Shown piece after piece: positions 23,081-34,009 of a DNA stretch of 64,000 nucleotides. Position numbers and translations under genes: made by a program. The notes beneath the pieces were generated by a model, which made no database searches, had not been told where the DNA came from, and worked only from the letters and a program-made list of their open reading frames with translations. Source of the DNA: Calamus simplicifolius (lineage: Eukaryota; Streptophyta; Magnoliopsida; Arecales; Arecaceae). Position 1 is the first letter of the stretch, and every line of letters begins with the position of its first letter. The stretch covers positions 1,019,240 through 1,083,239 of the forward strand of contig UESW01004012.1 of assembly GCA_900491605.1 (NCBI GenBank), written 5' to 3'.

Positions 23081-24265
23081 ATGACTAGCAATCTGTTTGT
23101 CATATCAAATACAGTAATCAATATTATTGTAATATTATCTGTGTATACCAAACATAGTAATCAACATTACTGATAATTTATCCAGTAGTAATCTATCTTA
23201 TAGATAATCCATATTACCATTCAGAATTACTAGCAATGCATTAAATATAATCTTATAATATTATTCATCCACGATACCTAATAACGCTAGTAGGACTCTA
23301 TGTTTGTCTCGAAGGCGTTTGTAGAAAGTTGTTTGATAAGTTATCATTATTATATCTCATCTATGCGCCTAAAACCTGAACTCCTCTTATGGTAGGGCAA
23401 TTAAATTCATATTCTGGCAACACTTTTTTAAGCGAAGATGGTATTGTAAAACCATTACTCTCTGAGCGTAAGATCATAATACCATTACCTTGCACGATGC
23501 TCGTTTAGGGAACATGGGCCCAGCCTGATACTTTCTACCTCGCCAACACCTGAATCGTCGCCCAGATTTTATGATCCTTCTCGTTACAACTTTGTGCTTT
23601 TATTTTATATAATATTTATATTTATTTTGCACTTTGCTTTCTCACTGTATATATTGCTTTTCCTGTTGATGCTCCAACGCCTATCTCACTTGAATATAGC
23701 TTTAATTAATGAGGAAGGATAGCGATTATCCAAGATCTAAAGTTGGGGTCTCGTGGAACACGATCCTGATTAAGAGACTAGTGAAAATTTAGGAAGCTAA
23801 ATGAAGAGAGAGTTCACATAATCATACTTAATAATACATGCTCTGTCTTAAGATAGTGTTGCGTGAAAGGAATAAAATTGTAAAATGCTTAAAAGATGAT
23901 TTACATGGAAACACATCATCACATAATACATTCTCTGTCTTAATACTGGTTAGATGCTTAACGTACATAATCACATAATTGATAAATGCTTGAAAGATAA
24001 TCAATAGTGGTTCACATAATCGCACTTAAACATGCAAGCAACTACTGTCTTTGACATAAAGCAAGATGGCTATGAGAAATGGAAAGAGCTCACAGCATCA
24101 TCAGCCTCCCAAATTCAAAACATACAAAATGAGAAATATTAGTCGATCTGCATATTAAACATGCAAGCGTACATGTTGTGTTATTCAGAATATAAATCAC
24201 CAATATACCTGTAATAAGGTGAGACTGTAGACAGGCTGGATGACTCTTGGAGATCAGAAACTAAA
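23081..24265. other. Intergenic region downstream of the receptor kinase
   Basis: 23090-23290 is AT-rich with repeated AATCNATATTA-type motifs, resembling 45590-45800 in composition; both may be old MITEs. 23815-24035 contains short imperfect direct repeats around CACATAATC and TGCTTNAAAGAT. The part next to 24265 should hold the 3' UTR and polyadenylation signals of the kinase gene. I cannot place the site. Confidence 0.45.
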
Positions 24266-26590
24266 TCAAGGTGGTGGGGGAAGGGATACGTTGATCTCCC
24301 CTTCCAGCATCATCATCACTCTCTTCATACTAGGCCGGCGACCAGGTTCTGACTGAGCACACCAGAGCCCCACTTTCACAAGCCTGCTCGACTCTGCTAT
24401 ATCAACTTCATCAGGAACAAGCTTCTCCAACTCTCCAGCCATAAAGCAGGCATAGACCCACTCCAGGAGAATGATTGCATCTGCTTCAGCTTCCAGTTCC
24501 ATATTTCTCCTGCAGCACACAATTTCGAGCAATACAATGCCAAAGCTATAGACGTCTGCCTTCACTGATATTGGTGCATTCTTGTGCCATTCTGGTGCAA
24601 GGTACCCCCTTGTTCCCCTTACTCCTGTAAAAGTTTTCGTCTGGCTTGGCATCAACAACTTTGCTAACCCAAAATCTGATATCTTTGCTGTCCAATTAGC
24701 ATCCATGAGAATGTTTTGAGGCTTTATGTCGCAATGTATGATGCGACTTTCGCATTCCTCATGCAAATAGTGAATTCCTGTAGCTATATCTAATGCAATC
24801 CTGACCCGCTCGTCCCAATCTGGGCGTCTGTCAGCCTCAAAGATGAGTTCTGCAAGCGATCCATGGCTCATGTATTCATAAACCAGGAGCCTGTTGGCAC
24901 CTTCATCACAGAACCCAAGCAGTCTTACCAAGTTTTTATGGTGAGTTCTTCCAATTGTCCTCATCTCTCTTCGGAATTCTCTCTCCCCCTCATCTGCCAG
25001 CTTCTCAAGCTTTTTAACCGCAATTAATTTTTCACCACCAGACAAAGTCCCCTTAAAGACTGCTCCAAAGGCTCCCTTACCTATCTCATCCTTGAAATCA
25101 TCTGTGGCTTCCCTCAACTCACGGTAAGAAAAGGATCTGGGTGCTATTTCGTCCACCAGATCATCTGGCTCTTTATTTCTCCCCATTCTTCTGTACCTTC
25201 CGGCTTGACGCCTATAAGCAAAGAAAATTAAAACGGCAAAGGTGGAAGCTATACCAGCTATAACAGCCACTGGCACGATCAAAATCTTAGCGCTGTTCTC
25301 TTTCTTAATGGGAACTGCAGCACCAGAACTCTCTGTTGTTCCTTTAACCTGCTTGATGAATGTGGTGGTGGTGCCACTGCTGTCTCTCCTCCCATATCTT
25401 AATGGAAATTTCTGTTTACTGCATGTGTTGTATGGAAGAAACAGAGCGGCATAACAATTGCAATCTTTCCGGCAGGCCTCACTGCAACCGTCCTTGCTTG
25501 TCGCGGAGATTACTGCAGTATAGGGATCGTCCGTCCATGTTACATCCTCTAAAGCAGACATGTATGTCGTGTTATCATTGCCGGAGTCGCAAGCAGGGAT
25601 CATGAAGTTCATTCTGCATCCGTTCGATGTATTATTAGAATAAAGATAATCAAAACCAGGCAAACATAAGCATACCGGTGTTGTTCCATTTGTGGAATTG
25701 CAGTAGCTGTTCATGCCACAGATTCCATTGACCTCGCAGTTATCTGACAAACTTGGGAATCCAACTAAAACTGCTTCGTGGTTTGACTCGAAATCGTGGG
25801 AATATAACCGGAAGGTCCCATCCACGCCAAGCGTTGCACGATAAACTGCCGTTGTCTTGCTGCGTGAAGCGCTCGTTAGATTGTATCTGTCTGTGAGATT
25901 GACACCGACCAGGTACAGCCAACCATTATCATTGAGATGTAAGCTATTGTAGCTCTTTCCATATGTTTCGGAGTCCCAGTAAGCATCCTCTGAAAGTCGT
26001 GGTGATTCCTTCGGATACAGAACGAGGTTCCCATCAGACTGCATGGCGAGAAGAAACCTCCCACTTGAGTGATCGGTTTCTGACACGCTGGAAACGAGCT
26101 TAAATCCAGAGTTCAGCACCTGACCTGCCACGATGGTGTCAGTTGGATTGTCAAAGCTTTCCCAAATGACATTGAACTCGAAGTCATAGATGACAAAGTT
26201 GCCCGAATCAAGCATGGAAGCAGAGTAAGCATAGCTGCCGGTGGAAATCTGGGAGACGAGTCTCTCGTCAAGCTTGAGTCCTTCATTAGTTAGCTTTAAC
26301 ACAGCATCAGCTTTGGTCACCGGTGGATCATCTCGGTTTGCCGTCCATATGACAGTGATGTTTCCTGAAGATCCCCCGAGCCATATTCCGACGGAGAAGC
26401 CGGTACCTTCTGGGTAGAATCCAAAGGCGAATCGTCCATTCGGTGAGAGCCATGATGATGCAGTTTTGGTCGAGGGACGGAGAGGAGAGGCGTCCACGCT
26501 TATGTTGGACTGCCTTGATTGAGCTGCTTCCAGTGCAAATGCTAGAGAAAAGATTGAGAGGAACAACATGTAGGATTTTGCTGAAGCCAT
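24266..26590 (-). CDS. G-type lectin S-receptor-like Ser/Thr kinase, LECRK type
   Basis: A single-exon 774-residue plasma-membrane receptor kinase, intact from ATG 26590 to its stop. In order: signal peptide (about 1-22), bulb-type mannose-binding lectin domain (about 35-150), EGF/S-locus-like region with cysteines (about 284-311), PAN/Apple-like region (about 334-412), one membrane helix (about 435-458, ILIVPVAVIAGIASTFAVLI) and a cytoplasmic kinase domain (about 501-770). Kinase motifs are complete: GKGAFGAVFKG, catalytic Lys526, IIHCDIKPQN with Asp621, DFG at 639-641, and GTRGYLAPEW. HCD instead of HRD makes it a non-RD kinase, common among plant immune receptors. Closest by motif pattern are the rice LECRK1-4 genes tied to insect and pathogen defence. 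The ligand is unknown. It is the only convincing complete host gene here. Confidence 0.93.
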   Translation of the reverse strand: MASAKSYMLFLSIFSLAFALEAAQSRQSNISVDASPLRPSTKTASSWLSPNGRFAFGFYPEGTGFSVGIWLGGSSGNITVIWTANRDDPPVTKADAVLKLTNEGLKLDERLVSQISTGSYAYSASMLDSGNFVIYDFEFNVIWESFDNPTDTIVAGQVLNSGFKLVSSVSETDHSSGRFLLAMQSDGNLVLYPKESPRLSEDAYWDSETYGKSYNSLHLNDNGWLYLVGVNLTDRYNLTSASRSKTTAVYRATLGVDGTFRLYSHDFESNHEAVLVGFPSLSDNCEVNGICGMNSYCNSTNGTTPVCLCLPGFDYLYSNNTSNGCRMNFMIPACDSGNDNTTYMSALEDVTWTDDPYTAVISATSKDGCSEACRKDCNCYAALFLPYNTCSKQKFPLRYGRRDSSGTTTTFIKQVKGTTESSGAAVPIKKENSAKILIVPVAVIAGIASTFAVLIFFAYRRQAGRYRRMGRNKEPDDLVDEIAPRSFSYRELREATDDFKDEIGKGAFGAVFKGTLSGGEKLIAVKKLEKLADEGEREFRREMRTIGRTHHKNLVRLLGFCDEGANRLLVYEYMSHGSLAELIFEADRRPDWDERVRIALDIATGIHYLHEECESRIIHCDIKPQNILMDANWTAKISDFGLAKLLMPSQTKTFTGVRGTRGYLAPEWHKNAPISVKADVYSFGIVLLEIVCCRRNMELEAEADAIILLEWVYACFMAGELEKLVPDEVDIAESSRLVKVGLWCAQSEPGRRPSMKRVMMMLEGEINVSLPPPP

Positions 26591-26691
26591 TAGAGAAAAT
26601 GACTAGGAAAGGATTGCAAGGAGTTGCATGCAAGCATTCTCTGTGGACTAATTGCATGTAATTTGGAGGAACAAAAGGAACTGGAATATAA
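26591..26691 (-). promoter_or_regulatory. Core promoter and 5' UTR of the receptor kinase
   Basis: Only about 100 bp separates the start codon from a MITE. The minus strand has a weak TATA-like ATTATATTCC at about 26684-26693, abutting the MITE edge. GCATGCAA motifs occur at about 26625-26634. No experimental start is implied. Confidence 0.35.
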
Positions 26692-27096
26692 TGCTCCGTT
26701 TGGATGGAGTGAAAAGTGGGAGAAAAGAAAACTAGAGGAAGAGAAAAGTGGAAGGAAAGAAAATTGGAGAGAAAATATTTTTTCTCCTTCTGGAAGGAAA
26801 ATAGAGAGAAGAGAAAAGTTGATAATTTACAATGATAATAATATTATTATTATAAATGATTAAAAAATGCATCAGTTTTTTTTTTTCTTTTTTGAAAGGA
26901 TCAATGTTGGAATAAAAAAATGAAAAAGTATTTTTAAGTTTTCTCTTCAAAATCTATCAGAGAAAAAACTTTACTTTACATCGGATCCACTACTTTTTTC
27001 TCTCTATTTTTCTTCTAGTTTTCTTTCCTATCTATTTTTTTTCTTTTTTTTCATAATTTTCTTCCTCTCTAATTTTCTCTCCATCCAAACAAAGGC
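26692..27096. mobile_element. Foldback MITE upstream of the receptor kinase
   Basis: A 405-bp purine/pyrimidine-rich element. Its left end, GCTCCGTTTGGATGGAG, pairs with the reverse complement of its right end, CTCCATCCAAACAAAGGC. The similarity continues inward as AGAAAA-rich against TTTTCT-rich arms. TAA flanks both edges (26689-26691 and 27097-27099), as expected for a 3-bp target duplication of a PIF/Harbinger-type MITE. There is no coding capacity. The terminal bases match imperfectly, so the superfamily is tentative. Confidence 0.6.
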
Positions 27097-27466
27097 TAAG
27101 AGTCTTTGGATTGACCAGAAGTAAACGCAACGACTCCGTGGCTGAGGTTGTTGGACTTGGGCTCACGTACATCTTCAGAAAATGGGCTGCCACTATTGCC
27201 CTCCACTTGGTGCAAATGCGATTTCTTCAGTATTAATTAGCTGGTCTCAAATCTCATTGAGCATTGAGTACGTATTTGATGTAGACAAAAACTTCTAAGC
27301 CAGCTTCTAACACACGAGCACTACAGGAATCGGCTTCGTCTCGACTGTATATCTAAGCCAGGGAATTAATTGTTTGTGAATGCCATGTTAATTATATGCT
27401 CTAATTGAAGCAGCTCTGATTTTATTGCATGGAATTCCCGATCAGGAGGCAAACTGCAGTTCCAAT
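27097..27466. other. Intergenic spacer between the MITE and the copia element
   Basis: I see no gene or clear repeat. It ends with CCAAT at 27462-27466, the left target duplication of the copia element. Confidence 0.6.
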
Positions 27467-27942
27467 TGTTAGGGTTTATACCTTGATGAATAGCAATGGG
27501 ATTCCCAGTTGAACAAGAACTAGAACTAAGGATTTCTAATCCTGTTAGGTTTAGACCTTGATGAATAGCAATGGGATTCCCCGTTCAACAAGAACTAGAA
27601 TTAAGGATTTCTAATCCTGTTAGGTTTACTTCTTGAAAAGGAGGAAGATGGGGAGGAGAAAGAAAGGGCTGCCGCCCTATGATGAGAGAAGGGAATTTTT
27701 TGGGAGAAAAGAATCTGTTCTCTATTCCATCCAAACCCTAGAGACTAGAGTTTAAATACATCCACGAAGTGGGCCAGGCCCAGACTCAACAAAAAACTCC
27801 CATGGACTAAACCAATGAGATTAAACTAATCCCCAAGCCCGTGTACACCCGTGACTTGATTTAATCTCAACCCTTGGACTCAAACCCAGCCCAATACAAG
27901 TTAGCCCACCTGGGCCTTGATAGCACCACACCAGGCCCAACA
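27467..27942 (-). repeat. 3' LTR of the copia element
   Basis: 476 bp, running on the minus strand from TGTTGGGCCTGG to CCTAACA. It contains a tandem 75-bp duplication at about 27468-27617 (CTTGATGAATAGCAATGGGA in each copy). It is the LTR nearer the receptor kinase and is oriented toward it. Confidence 0.96.
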
Positions 27943-27956
27943 ATCTCCACCTTGGT
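27943..27956 (-). promoter_or_regulatory. Polypurine tract of the copia element
   Basis: On the minus strand CCAAGGTGGAGAT directly precedes the 3' LTR (TGTTGGGCC). It is short but correctly placed for plus-strand priming. Confidence 0.6.
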
Positions 27957-27960
27957 GCTT

Positions 27961-30900
27961 TCAAGGCCTCAGCACGTCCACTGTGTCCATCAGCTTTAAC
28001 AACGAAATACACTTTTGAAAACTGTCCCGTGGAAGAACCTTAGTCAGTGCATCTGCTGGATTTTCTTTGATGTGTACCTTCACCAGCTCCACCTCACCAT
28101 CTTCCACCAGCTCTCTGATCCTGTGGTATCTGAGGTCAATGTGCTTCGTCCTGGCATGATAGACTGCATTCTGCGCAAGCATCAGAGCACTCTGGCTGTC
28201 ACTATGCACCTGGACAACCTTCTGATCAAGTCCCATCTCCAGCATCAAGCCCTTCAGCCAAAGAGCTTCCTTTGCTGCCTCTGTGATACCTATGTATTCT
28301 GCCTCCGTGGTAGATAAGGCTGTGATGGGCTGCAGACATGATCTCCACGATACTGGACCACCAAACAGGCTGAACACAAAGCCTGTTGTGGATCTCCTAG
28401 TGTCCACATCTCCACCAAAGTCTGCATCCACATACCCATATAACTGCCCACGAGCCTCCTTGGATAAGTTGGATCTCTCAGCACCTTCTTGCTGTCCATA
28501 GCAAATACCAACCCCAACTGTACCTACCAAGTACCTGAAGATTCCCTTTAGTGCTCGCCAGTGCTCCCTGCCAGGGTGCGCCATGAACCTGCTCACCTGG
28601 CTCACTGCATGGGCTATGTCTGGCCTACAACATACCATGGCATACATAAGGCTCCCAACACCAGAAGCATATGGTACCTTCTCCATCTCCTGAGCCTCCA
28701 CCTCAGTCTGTGGTGACATGGTCTTCGATAAGGAAAAATGTGCTGCCAAAGGTAGTGCTGTCGGTTTGGCATCCTTCATCCCATATCGCTCCAGAATCTT
28801 TTAATGTAGCCACCCTGACTCAGATGCAGCACACCTTTGGATCTATCTCTGATGATTTCCATCCCTAGGATCTTCCTGGCTGGCCCCAGATCCTTCATCT
28901 CAAACTCCCGAGACAAAGCTATCTTCAGTTCCTGTACAGCCTTCTCACTCTTGCATGCTATCAGCATGTCATCTACATACAAGAGTAAGTACATCCTAGA
29001 CCCATCATCCAGAGATTTAACATACACACAAGAATCATACTCACACCTGGAAAGTCCAATGCTCCTAACATAAGTGTCAAATCTCTTGTACCACTGCCTC
29101 GGCGACTGCTTCAGCCCATACAGAGATTTCTTCAGCAAACAGACTTTCCCATCTGATCTTGGTTCTCTAAACCCTGGTGGCTGCTCCATGTAGATGCTCT
29201 CCTCCAAATGACCATGGAGGAATGCTGTCTTCACATCCATCTGCTCCAGCTCCAAGTCCTGAGCTGCTACAATACTCAATAATAGTCTGATGGAAGTGTG
29301 CCTGACAACTGGAGAAAATATCTCACCATAATCGATGCCTTCTTTCTGAGAGTATCCTTTGGCCACTAGTCTTGCCTTATACCTGATACCCTCTTGTTCT
29401 GAAGCTCCTTCCTTGCGCTGATAAACCCATTTACAACCAATGGGTTTCTTTCCTTGTGGCAGCTGGACCACCTGCCACGTATTATTGCTGTGAAGAGACT
29501 GCATTTCCTCTGCCATAGCATGGATCCACCTATCTCTATCCTGACTTTCCATAGCCTCCTCATAGGTGAAAGGGTCTCCATTCGCTGTCACCAGGGCATA
29601 TGACAACGAATCCTCAAAGCCGTATCGAACTGGTGGTCGCACGTTCCTCCTGGGCCTTTGCTGTGCGATCCCAGTATCAGTCCCCTGTCCAGCTGCATCC
29701 TGCTGAACTCCCTGGCTTCTACCCCCTCTGTCAGTCCTCTCCACCTGAATCTCAAATCCTCCTGGTCCACTAGCAAATGGCACAACTGTATAGGAGGTTG
29801 TCTGACTAGTGTTACCGTGTTCTACCTCCTGTAGTCCCTGCTGTGCATCCATGCCACTTCTGTTCTGGAGGATTGAGCTCTCATCAAAGGTTACATCTCT
29901 GCTGATGACAACCTTCTTCTCCAAGGGGTCCCATAGCCGATACCCCTTGACTCCTCGCGGGTAGCCTAGGAACACCATCTTCTTAGACCTGGCATCCAAC
30001 TTACTCCGCTCCCCAGCTCCAACATGCACATATGCTGTGCATCCAAACACCCTTAGATGGTTTAGGCTTGTCTTCCTTCCAGACCATATCTCCTCTGGAA
30101 TGTCTCCATCTAACCTGGTGTGCGGTGACCGATTGACCAAGTAGCTAGCTGCATCTACTGCGTCAACCCAGAACATCTTTGGAAGCCCTGCCTGCAGCCT
30201 TAAGCATCTTGCCTTTTCCAATAGTGTTCTGTTCATCCTCTCAGCCACCCCATTCTGTTGAGGAGTTCCCATCACCGAGAAGTGCCTTCTGATGCCCCAC
30301 TCCTCACAAAAAATCTGGAACTCCCTGCTGGTGTATTCCCCGCCATTATCAGACCTCAGACACTTCACACTTTTACCCTGCTCCTTCTCCACCTCAGCCT
30401 TCCAGATTTTGAACTTGGTGAAGACCTCTGATTTCTCCTTCATAAAGTAGATCCACAGCTTCCTTGAGAAATCATCTATCAGGGTCATAAAGTATCTGGC
30501 CCCATTCCTTGCAGAAACTGGGGCTGGTCCCCAGACATCTGTGTGTACTAACTCCAGGGGTTCAGCACTCCTAGCTGTGCTGACTGAGAACTGTACTCTC
30601 CTCTGCTTTCCCATCTGACAAGGCTCACAGATCTCCATATCTCCGCTACTCAAGTCTGGAAGCAGACCTCTCTTGCTCAGTTCTTTCATCCCCTTGTCTC
30701 CCATGTGGCCCAGGCGGTAATGCCACATCCTGTACACATCCCGGGGATCTTGCTCCACAGCTGCCACCTCAGATTTCACAGTCATCACAGAGCCCTCCAT
30801 CTTGTATAGATTATTTTCCAGCCTCCTCCCTCTCATCACCACCATGGCTCCATTGGAGATGTTCAGAACTCCACTCCTGGCACGACTGCTGAAGCTGTAT

Positions 30901-32006
30901 CCAGTCCGCTCCAAGTACCCCAGTGATACCAGATTCTTCTTGAGTTCTGGAACATGCTTCACACTGGTAAGAGTGCGCACCATACCATCAAACATCCTCA
31001 CCCTCACTGTGCCAATACCTGCCACCTTGCAAGGGTGATTATCTCCAAGAGTCACATTCCCCTCCTCAACCTCTGTGTAAGTACTGAACCACGACCGGTT
31101 GGGAGTGTAATGATGAGAACAGGCTGAATCCAAGGTCCACATCTCTGTGCTGTGCCTGTGATCATCTGATACAACCAAGAGATCATCCTCCACCTCCTGA
31201 TCTGCAACTGTACTCACAGACTCAGATCCTCCTTTTTCTCCCTTCTGATTTTTCCACTTAGGACAATTCTTCTTAAAATGTCCTACCTCTCCACACTTAT
31301 AGCACTTCAGCTCTCTCTTGCCTTTCCTGGACTTTGATCGTCCTCCAGACTTACTTCTGTCCCTGCCCCTACCTCTGCCTGTCCTTTCCCCAACTGATAG
31401 ACCCTCCTGGGGAACAGCTTCCTTGGTCATCTTCTCCCTCTGCTCATTCGTCCGAAGCACCGAGACAATATCTTCATAAATTAATGTCTCCTTCCCATAG
31501 AGCAGTGTTGTGACCAATGAGTCATAAGACGTGGGCATTGAACATAAAAGCAGAAGTGCTTTATCTTCTTCCTCCATCTTGACCCCAACATTCAGAAGTT
31601 CATTGCTCATCTGGTCGAATATCTGGATGTGACCCAGCACATCTCCACCTTCTGACATCCGAAGGCTGTAGAGGCGCTTCTTCAACATCAACTTGTTGCA
31701 CATATTCTTTCCCATATAGAGGGTGTGCAACTTCGTCCAGAGTCCCTTCGGGGTCTTCTCCTCCAGCACTGAATAGAGGACTGAATCCGCCAGACAGCCC
31801 CTGATCATTGAACATGTCTTCTTCTCCAATGAAATCCACTGCTTGTCTGTCATCCCATCTGGCCTTTCCTCCAAAGCCAGATCTAAACCCTGCTGCACAA
31901 GGAGGTCCTCTACCCGGACTTTCCACATGGAGAAACTTCCCTTCCCATCAAACTTCTCAACCTCTAATTTTATGCTACTCCCCATGGCCAATTTCAAAAA
32001 TAGCAC
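27961..32006 (-). pseudogene. copia gag-pol polyprotein with one frameshift
   Basis: One 1076-codon frame (32006-28776) and a second frame of 272 codons (28779-27961) together cover a full polyprotein. The likely start is the ATG at 31985 (MGSSIKLEVEKFDGKGSF). Residues counted from 32006: zinc knuckle C235-x2-C238-x4-H243-x4-C248; protease LDSACSHH at about 292, with DSA rather than DSG/DTG; integrase HHCC then D490, D553 and E589; RT with YVDD at 1010-1013. The second frame carries the rest of RT and RNase H (YVDADFGGD and TTEAEYIG). The junction near 28800 looks like a single-base loss in a short A run. Without it the copy would be intact, so the break is recent or possibly a sequencing error. 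Confidence 0.92.
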
Positions 32007-32101
32007 AAAAATAAATTTTATAAAATAGAGAAGTACCTTGACGAGATTCTGTTGAAATTATTTCAACTCCTTGAAGGCCTCCAGATTACTCCTTGAACCA
32101 G

Positions 32102-32113
32102 GCTCTGATACCA
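32102..32113 (-). promoter_or_regulatory. Primer-binding site for initiator Met tRNA
   Basis: TGGTATCAGAGC on the minus strand, two bases inside the 5' LTR edge. This is the classic plant copia primer site complementary to the tRNA-iMet 3' end. Confidence 0.93.
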
Positions 32114-32115
32114 CT

Positions 32116-32591
32116 TGTTAAGGTTTATACCTTGATGAATAGCAATGGGATTCCCAGTTGAACAAGAACTAGAACTAAGGATTTCTAATCCTGTTAGGTT
32201 TAGACCTTGATGAATAGCAATGGGATTCCCCGTTCAACAAGAACTAGAATTAAGGATTTCTAATCCTGTTAGGTTTACTTCTTGAAAAGGAGGAAGATGG
32301 GGAGGAGAAAGAAAGGGCTGCCGCCCTATGATGAGAGAAGGGAATTTTTTGGGAGAAAAGAATCTGTTCTCTATTCCATCCAAACCCTAGAGACTAGAGT
32401 TTAAATACATCCATGAAGTGGGCCAGGCCCAGACTCAACAAAAAACTCTCATGGACTAAACCAATGAGATTAAACTAATCCCCAAGCCCGTGTACACCCG
32501 TGACTTGATTTAATCTCAACCCTTGGACTCAAACCCAGCCCAATACAAGTTAGCCCACCTGGGCCTTGATAGCACCACACCAGGCCCAACA
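32116..32591 (-). repeat. 5' LTR of the copia element
   Basis: 476 bp. It differs from the 3' LTR at about three bases: near 32121 (A for G), at the CCAT/CCAC site, and at the CTCTC/CTCCC site. It has the same internal 75-bp tandem duplication. Confidence 0.96.
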
Positions 32592-34009
32592 CCAATCTCT
32601 GATTAGTCGCTTCAGCTGGACCATCGTTTGAATTAACGGGGCCAAATTCCGACAGTATGAGTTATTCCCGATTGGTATTTCGCTTATTCGATTTTAATAA
32701 AAGATAAAAAATGCTATTCGAGAGTTACTGCATGCATACCATTTCTCTTAATAAAACAACCGTTTCTTTCTTTTGCTAGAATAATACAACGATCACTCAA
32801 CCAGCTCTTAACTTATCCTTTAGCTCCTCGGGTACAATCCCTTTCATATCTCTTTGAAACGCAGTGCATGTATGGATCGTTTTCCTTTAATGCTTCATGC
32901 AAGCTCCGCAGCTTCTTGGCGAGCTGATGGAAAAGTCATTCTATTCCTTCTTAATAGAGATGGTAGCTTTCATCCAAATAATTTTTTTTTAAAAAAAATT
33001 ATCTTTCAGTTCCACAACTTGTTGGGTGTTGATAAGTTTGCTTATCTTCCTCGAAAAAGATAAGTTTGCTTCTAATTTTTCCCTTTGCTACTCTATATAC
33101 TCTCCTTTTCTCCTAAAACAAAAACGAAAACAAAAACGAAAGAGGAGAAACTTTTCTACTCTATTCTCATGCATAGGTTCTCCTGAGGTGCAGTTTGATC
33201 GGGCTTTTTCTTTTGCTTATTTAAATCTAATTGTAGTTAACTAGTTATTAGATTTTAGCCGTTTGTCATTATCATTGATCAAACTGGGTCACTTTATATG
33301 TCGGAATAACTTCATATAATTACCTGCTTCGTTCTGCTGTCAATGGCAGGTTGACGAAGATAAAGGGTAAGGTAGGTGGCTCATCAACTTCCAGCAGGAA
33401 TTAAGTGGGTCCTGATTTTCTCTTGGTTCTTTTTTATGGAAGGATGGAGAAGTCAGAAGCTTTCCATAAATATATTTTAATATAATATTTATTTACAATC
33501 ATTTATATATAAGAAAATAAGAGGAAAAAAAAAATATAAGCAGTGGATGGGATTAACTTGAAATTCAAGATTTCATTTGAAAAGTTATTTTTAATATCAA
33601 TAAAAGTACTTACGATGGTACCTGATAGTTGCTGGCTAATTCATTGATACTACTATTTAAATAGATTCTTGACTTAAAAATAGCTTCTACCCTATATAAC
33701 ATGATTTTAAAATATAAAAAATTGAATTAAAAATTTTTTTTTAAGTCAATCTTACCACCATCAATGATATTTTTCTAATTTCTTAGAATTTTATCAGCAC
33801 TCATATATGTTCATAAAATTATATTTAGCTTCCTTAATTAAACTTCGATTTCAATAATTAAAGATGCATTAGAAACATAGCTTGACTAGATGTCATGAAT
33901 ATAGATTCAATCAAAAATTTTAATTATATAATTTTTAATAATTTTTTTAAATTTAATATAGTTAAATTAAATTTTCGTATAAAGTGAACTAATCCAAAAG
34001 GCTGAGTTT
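32592..34009. other. AT-rich intergenic DNA
   Basis: No gene, RNA or classified repeat is recognised. Short ORFs (for example near 32854-33244) match nothing known. A small run of AAAACG units occurs near 33115-33140. Confidence 0.5.

Larger units (their letters stand above)
27467..32591 (-). mobile_element. Young Ty1/copia LTR retrotransposon
   Basis: The element is 5125 bp with two 476-bp LTRs (27467-27942 and 32116-32591) that differ at only three positions by eye. A perfect 5-bp target duplication CCAAT lies at 27462-27466 and 32592-32596. The primer site is complementary to the 3' end of initiator methionine tRNA. The domain order protease-integrase-RT-RNase H identifies Ty1/copia. One frameshift late in pol is the only obvious lesion. 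It lies on the same strand as the receptor kinase. Confidence 0.97.
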
